NCBI GenBank assembly: GCA_013140415.1
Contig: JABFSW010000164.1
Span: 1 to 8,528, forward strand
Source of the DNA: Nitrosarchaeum sp.
GTDB lineage: Archaea > Thermoproteota > Nitrososphaeria > Nitrososphaerales > Nitrosopumilaceae
DNA length: 8,528 nucleotides
Direction of reading: 5' to 3'
Part shown: one piece after another, positions 6,200-8,528 of the stretch
Layout of the letters: each line of letters opens with the position of its first letter
Numbering within the stretch: position 1 is the first letter of the stretch
The notes under the pieces: model-generated
The model's input: only the letters and a program-made list of their open reading frames with translations
Told to the model about the DNA's origin: nothing
The model's database searches: none
Translations under genes and position numbers: made by a program

Positions 6200-6838
6200 T
6201 TGGTTGATTTTTCAATTCCCGCTCAGGTTTTCATTTACATTCTGGACTTGTTTGGTACAATGGCTTTTGCAGTAACTGGGGCGTTTAAGGCCATTGAACA
6301 CAAATCCGATATTGTTGGAATTTTACTATTAGCAACAATTACTGGTGTTGCTGGTGGTACAATTAGAGATGTTATCATGGGACAATTCCCAAACTCTCTT
6401 TCTGATCCTGTATATGTGATAATTACTGTTCTATCAGGCGTTGCTATTTTTTTCTTGTATTCCCATCTCAAAAAACATTGGAATTTGTTTTTGAAGTTTG
6501 ATGCTATTGGATTGGGAGTTTTTGCAATAATTGGGGCTACATTTGCTTATAATTTAGTCGGGCTGAATTTTCTCGCAATAATGCTGGCAGGAATGCTTAC
6601 TGCAGTAGGTGGTGGAATACTACGAGATGTCTTTGTTACTCAAGTTCCAATAGTTTTTGTCAAGGAGTTTTATGTTTCTGCAAGTTTTATTGGAATTGTT
6701 GTGTTTTACTTTACATTATATTTTGGAGGGGAATTATATTCTGCAACAATTTTGGGAATAACTCTAACTACCACATTAAGATTAATTGCAATGAAATTCA
6801 ACTGGAATCTTCCTAGAGCTAAAGGAAGTTTAGATTAA
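6200..6838 (+). CDS. TRIC/UPF0126 family small-cation channel
   Basis: 212 aa, the standard size for this family (bacterial YadS and relatives; prokaryotic TRIC channels that form homotrimers and pass K+ or other monovalent cations). The internal duplication is clear. Each half has a helix pair ending in a glycine-rich kinked motif followed by RD: GVAGGTIRD at 49-57 and AVGGGILRD at 135-143. Both are preceded by a G(T/V)-x-AF/FA...GA segment (GTMAFAVTGAFKA and GLGVFAIIGATFA). About seven hydrophobic segments cover residues 8-200, and the tail is short and basic (NWNLPRAKGSLD). The TTG at 6200 immediately follows an in-frame TAA, so no longer protein is possible, and all the first helix is retained. 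The promoter is weak by eye (an AT-rich stretch near 6168-6178). It is convergent with rpl10, and the stop codons overlap. A physiological link to the ribosomal genes is not implied. Confidence 0.92.
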   Translation: MVDFSIPAQVFIYILDLFGTMAFAVTGAFKAIEHKSDIVGILLLATITGVAGGTIRDVIMGQFPNSLSDPVYVIITVLSGVAIFFLYSHLKKHWNLFLKFDAIGLGVFAIIGATFAYNLVGLNFLAIMLAGMLTAVGGGILRDVFVTQVPIVFVKEFYVSASFIGIVVFYFTLYFGGELYSATILGITLTTTLRLIAMKFNWNLPRAKGSLD

Positions 6839-7701
6839 GATGCAGCGTAACCTTTTGCTTTAGTTGAGACAGATTTAGCTTGACTATGGGCTTTTTGCAA
6901 TATCTGTTCCTTGGTTTCATCTGTCATGAATCCTGATTCAATAGATACAGAACGTGCAGATTGAGCAGCTTTGCTGAGAATTTGGTTAATGTTCTCTGCA
7001 GTAACATATGCTGCTTCAATAGATAGTGAAATTGCTTCTTGATGAAATTGAGTAAATGCGTTTCTTATTTTTGCAACATCTACAACCATCTCTTCTGCTG
7101 AATATTTCAAGCCCTCTTCTAATGCAGTATATAGTGAAATTCCTGCCTCTACTGGTTTGATATCCAGTTTACCAAGAAGTGCTGCTAATTTTTCATTGAT
7201 TGCTTCTCCTTTCTTTACTGGAGTGGTATCTTTTTGAATCCAAATTGTACCCTGATCAATCTTTGTTGGAATTCCTGCTTCTTTGAATTCTGTAAGCATT
7301 GGTCCTGGTGCAATTCCTGTATTTTTTGCTGGTACCACAATGTCTACACTTGCAATATCTCCCCCTCTTGCTGCCATCATAATTTTATTTTTTGCCAATA
7401 ACACATTTAGCTTAAATGGTGACATGTTGGTAAACAGGAAAAGACACTGACCTGTGAGTTCTTCTGAAATTCCTTTGATTCCTGCAATGTTTAATTTTTC
7501 TAATGCTTTTTGTGCAACTTTGTCTTTTGCACATACAAACTCAACTTCACCTTTGAATGCTTTTCTTAGTGGAAGAATTTGTGATGCTCTAACTTTGTTT
7601 ATTTTAACGATAGCTATAACTTTGTATTTTTTTGGAATTTCAAGTAATTGCTGGTACATCTGAGCTTTTCTTTTAGGATATGTTGTTCTATTTTCATGCA
7701 T
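6835..7701 (-). CDS. rpl10: Large-subunit ribosomal protein L10 (archaeal P0), stalk base
   Basis: 288 aa from the chosen start. L10 binds 23S rRNA and L11 at the stalk base and carries L12 dimers on a C-terminal helix. The N-terminal rRNA-binding domain (TTYPKRKAQMYQQLLEIPKKYK, VIAIVKINKVRASQILPLRK) is followed by the archaeal/eukaryal insertion (PAKNTGIAPGPMLTEFKEAG, PTKIDQGTIWIQKD) and a helical spine. ATG 7701 is preferred over ATG 7719 because TGAGGT, a good anti-16S match, lies 11 nt before it inside rpl1; ATG 7719 is itself part of that motif. The chosen start overlaps the rpl1 stop by 8 nt (ATGCATGA), indicating translational coupling. The spine shows a 26-residue repeat (220-245, 246-271, partial 272-288). 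The protein ends in AKGYAAS and lacks the acidic hinge and GLxxLFG tail seen in many archaeal P0 proteins. Confidence 0.94.
   Translation of the reverse strand: MHENRTTYPKRKAQMYQQLLEIPKKYKVIAIVKINKVRASQILPLRKAFKGEVEFVCAKDKVAQKALEKLNIAGIKGISEELTGQCLFLFTNMSPFKLNVLLAKNKIMMAARGGDIASVDIVVPAKNTGIAPGPMLTEFKEAGIPTKIDQGTIWIQKDTTPVKKGEAINEKLAALLGKLDIKPVEAGISLYTALEEGLKYSAEEMVVDVAKIRNAFTQFHQEAISLSIEAAYVTAENINQILSKAAQSARSVSIESGFMTDETKEQILQKAHSQAKSVSTKAKGYAAS
6838..7044 (-). repeat. 26-residue helical repeats in the L10 C-terminus
   Basis: Unit 1 spans 6967-7044 (HQEAISLSIEAAYVTAENIN then QILSKA). Unit 2 spans 6889-6966 (AQSARSVSIESGFMTDETKE then QILQKA). A partial third unit spans 6838-6888 (HSQAKSVSTKAKGYAAS). 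Shared positions are A-x-S-(L/V)-S, T-x-E and QIL-x-KA. By analogy with archaeal stalk structures, such segments are L12-dimer binding sites. Confidence 0.7.
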
Positions 7702-8356
7702 TCTTCTTTCTGACCTCATCTATTTGTTTGACTGGTTTACCCATTGTAGTTTTTATGATTACTCTTTTGAGATTCTTTTCACCACTTGGTAATTTCTTTT
7801 CTACTGCACTTAATACTGCATGTGCATTAATTGCCAAGTCTGCATTTTCCATTGACTCATCTCCTATTTTGCATGACATGGCTAGTGATGCTCTTGATCT
7901 AACTTTGATTGATGATCTAAATCTTTGTAAAAATGATTCAACTGAAGCATTAAATGGAACTGGGGTTGGCATTTTTCCTCTTGGACCTAAAAGTTGACCT
8001 AATACTTTACCAACTACTGGCATGATTTGAGTATCTGCTAAAAAGAAATCATATTTGTTAATGAATTTTCTAGATGCTCTTTTGTTTGTTGCAAATCTAT
8101 CTAATTCTTCTGATCCTACAACTGCATCTGCTTTTGCTTCCTTTGCTTTTTGACCCATATCTCCAGTAGCCATAATGCATACTGTAGCAGGTGAACTGGT
8201 TTTTGGAAGTTGGACCACTTCGTTAAGTGCAAAGCCTTTTTTTACATCAATATCTTTGAAGACAATTATCATTTCTATTGATTGTTTGAATTTCCTTTGT
8301 TTAGTGCTGATCTTGGCCTGGTTAATCATTTCTTCCAGCTTAGCCTCTGTAATCAT
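7694..8356 (-). CDS. rpl1: Large-subunit ribosomal protein L1
   Basis: 220 aa, normal for archaeal L1. It forms the mobile L1 stalk on 23S rRNA helices 76-78, which guides deacylated tRNA out of the E site. In archaea it is also known to repress its own mRNA. Domain I is split between the two ends (residues 1-65 and about 155-220). The family hallmark lies at residues 107-134: ADTQIMPVVGKVLGQLLGPR, then GKMPTPVP. RFRSSIKVRSRA and KTTMGKPVK near the C-terminus are also typical. ATG 8356 follows a TATA-like box by about 27 bp, implying a very short leader. A second in-frame ATG at codon 10 would remove conserved N-terminal helix. It is first in a two-gene operon with rpl10, whose start lies inside its last codons. 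Confidence 0.96.
   Translation of the reverse strand: MITEAKLEEMINQAKISTKQRKFKQSIEMIIVFKDIDVKKGFALNEVVQLPKTSSPATVCIMATGDMGQKAKEAKADAVVGSEELDRFATNKRASRKFINKYDFFLADTQIMPVVGKVLGQLLGPRGKMPTPVPFNASVESFLQRFRSSIKVRSRASLAMSCKIGDESMENADLAINAHAVLSAVEKKLPSGEKNLKRVIIKTTMGKPVKQIDEVRKKNA
7713..7718 (-). promoter_or_regulatory. Shine-Dalgarno sequence for rpl10 inside rpl1
   Basis: TGAGGT on the minus strand is complementary to the archaeal 16S 3' end (..ACCTCA). It ends 11 nt before the ATG at 7701. It decides the rpl10 start and indicates that the second gene of the operon uses an SD signal, whereas first genes here appear leaderless. Confidence 0.6.
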
Positions 8357-8378
8357 TATGAAGATTTCCGAGAAAGCC

Positions 8379-8387
8379 TACTTAAAA
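8379..8387 (-). promoter_or_regulatory. TATA-like box for the rpl1-rpl10 operon
   Basis: TTTTAAGTA on the minus strand, centred about 27 bp before the rpl1 ATG. It gives a leaderless or near-leaderless transcript and separates the operon from the gene at the right edge. Confidence 0.55.
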
Positions 8388-8432
8388 TCGTTTAGAGGCT
8401 ACGAATTGTGATTCTTGTATTATTTTAAAAAT

Positions 8433-8528
8433 TTACACTTTTTGAAGGTTATATTTGTAATTCCAAAGTAAAATTCCCTCTGAACTTACATTTATTAAAT
8501 CATCAAGCCAATTTTCGAGCACATTGCA
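8433..8528 (-). CDS. Possible C-terminal end of an unidentified gene (5' part outside window)
   Basis: A minus-strand frame enters from the right edge and runs 31 codons to a TAA at 8433-8435. It reads NVLENWLDDLINVSSEGILL then WNYKYNLQKV. The mix of acidic, hydrophobic and aromatic residues is protein-like. The A/T-rich stretch after its stop, ahead of the rpl1 TATA box, fits a gene end. The fragment is too short to assign a family. A plus-strand frame is also open to the edge, so this remains tentative. Confidence 0.4.
   Translation of the reverse strand, partial: CNVLENWLDDLINVSSEGILLWNYKYNLQKV

Noticed and set aside
7680..8411. Plus-strand ORFs at 7680-7997 and 8175-8411
   Set aside because: Antisense to well-conserved L1 and the start of L10; no support as genes.

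Overview
The window looks like a piece of a low-GC ammonia-oxidising archaeon (Nitrososphaerota, formerly Thaumarchaeota, Nitrosopumilus-like). Four things point there: archaeal-type AlaRS and ribosomal proteins L1, L10/P0 and L12/P1; promoters with a TATA-like box about 23-30 bp ahead of the start codon (leaderless or nearly leaderless transcripts); secreted proteins carrying a Cys-pair repeat that I associate with this phylum; and strongly A/T-biased codons. The species assignment is inference.

Layout. Bases 1-2095 (minus) hold alaS, cut by the left window edge just after the editing-site CGGTH motif. Next, also on the minus strand, are two envelope genes of unknown function: a 478-aa secreted coiled-coil protein with a tandem Cys-pair repeat (2196-3632) and a 238-aa membrane-anchored protein with a Thr/Pro linker (3698-4414). 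A 255-bp divergent promoter region separates these from a 169-aa cytosolic protein that I do not recognise (4670-5179, plus).

Bases 5180-5718 are decayed accessory DNA. They hold the C-terminal remnant of a DDE transposase, immediately followed by an ORF that has lost any ordinary start codon. From 5824 a strong TATA box drives rpl12 (L12/P1), followed by a TRIC/UPF0126 small-cation-channel gene. That gene converges on rpl10 (L10/P0), and the two stop codons overlap. rpl10 lies downstream of rpl1 and overlaps it (minus strand, own promoter near 8383). The right edge holds the probable C-terminus of another minus-strand gene.

How the genes relate: L10 and L12 form the ribosomal stalk and L1 forms the opposite stalk. 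In many archaea the three are contiguous as rpl1-rpl10-rpl12. Here rpl12 sits on the other strand behind a TRIC gene, so stalk stoichiometry must be balanced between two promoters. I found no convincing new multi-gene system. The best leads are the transposon scar with its truncated neighbour, the tandem Cys-pair repeat protein, the L10 with helical repeats but no acidic tail, and a possible L1 autoregulatory hairpin.
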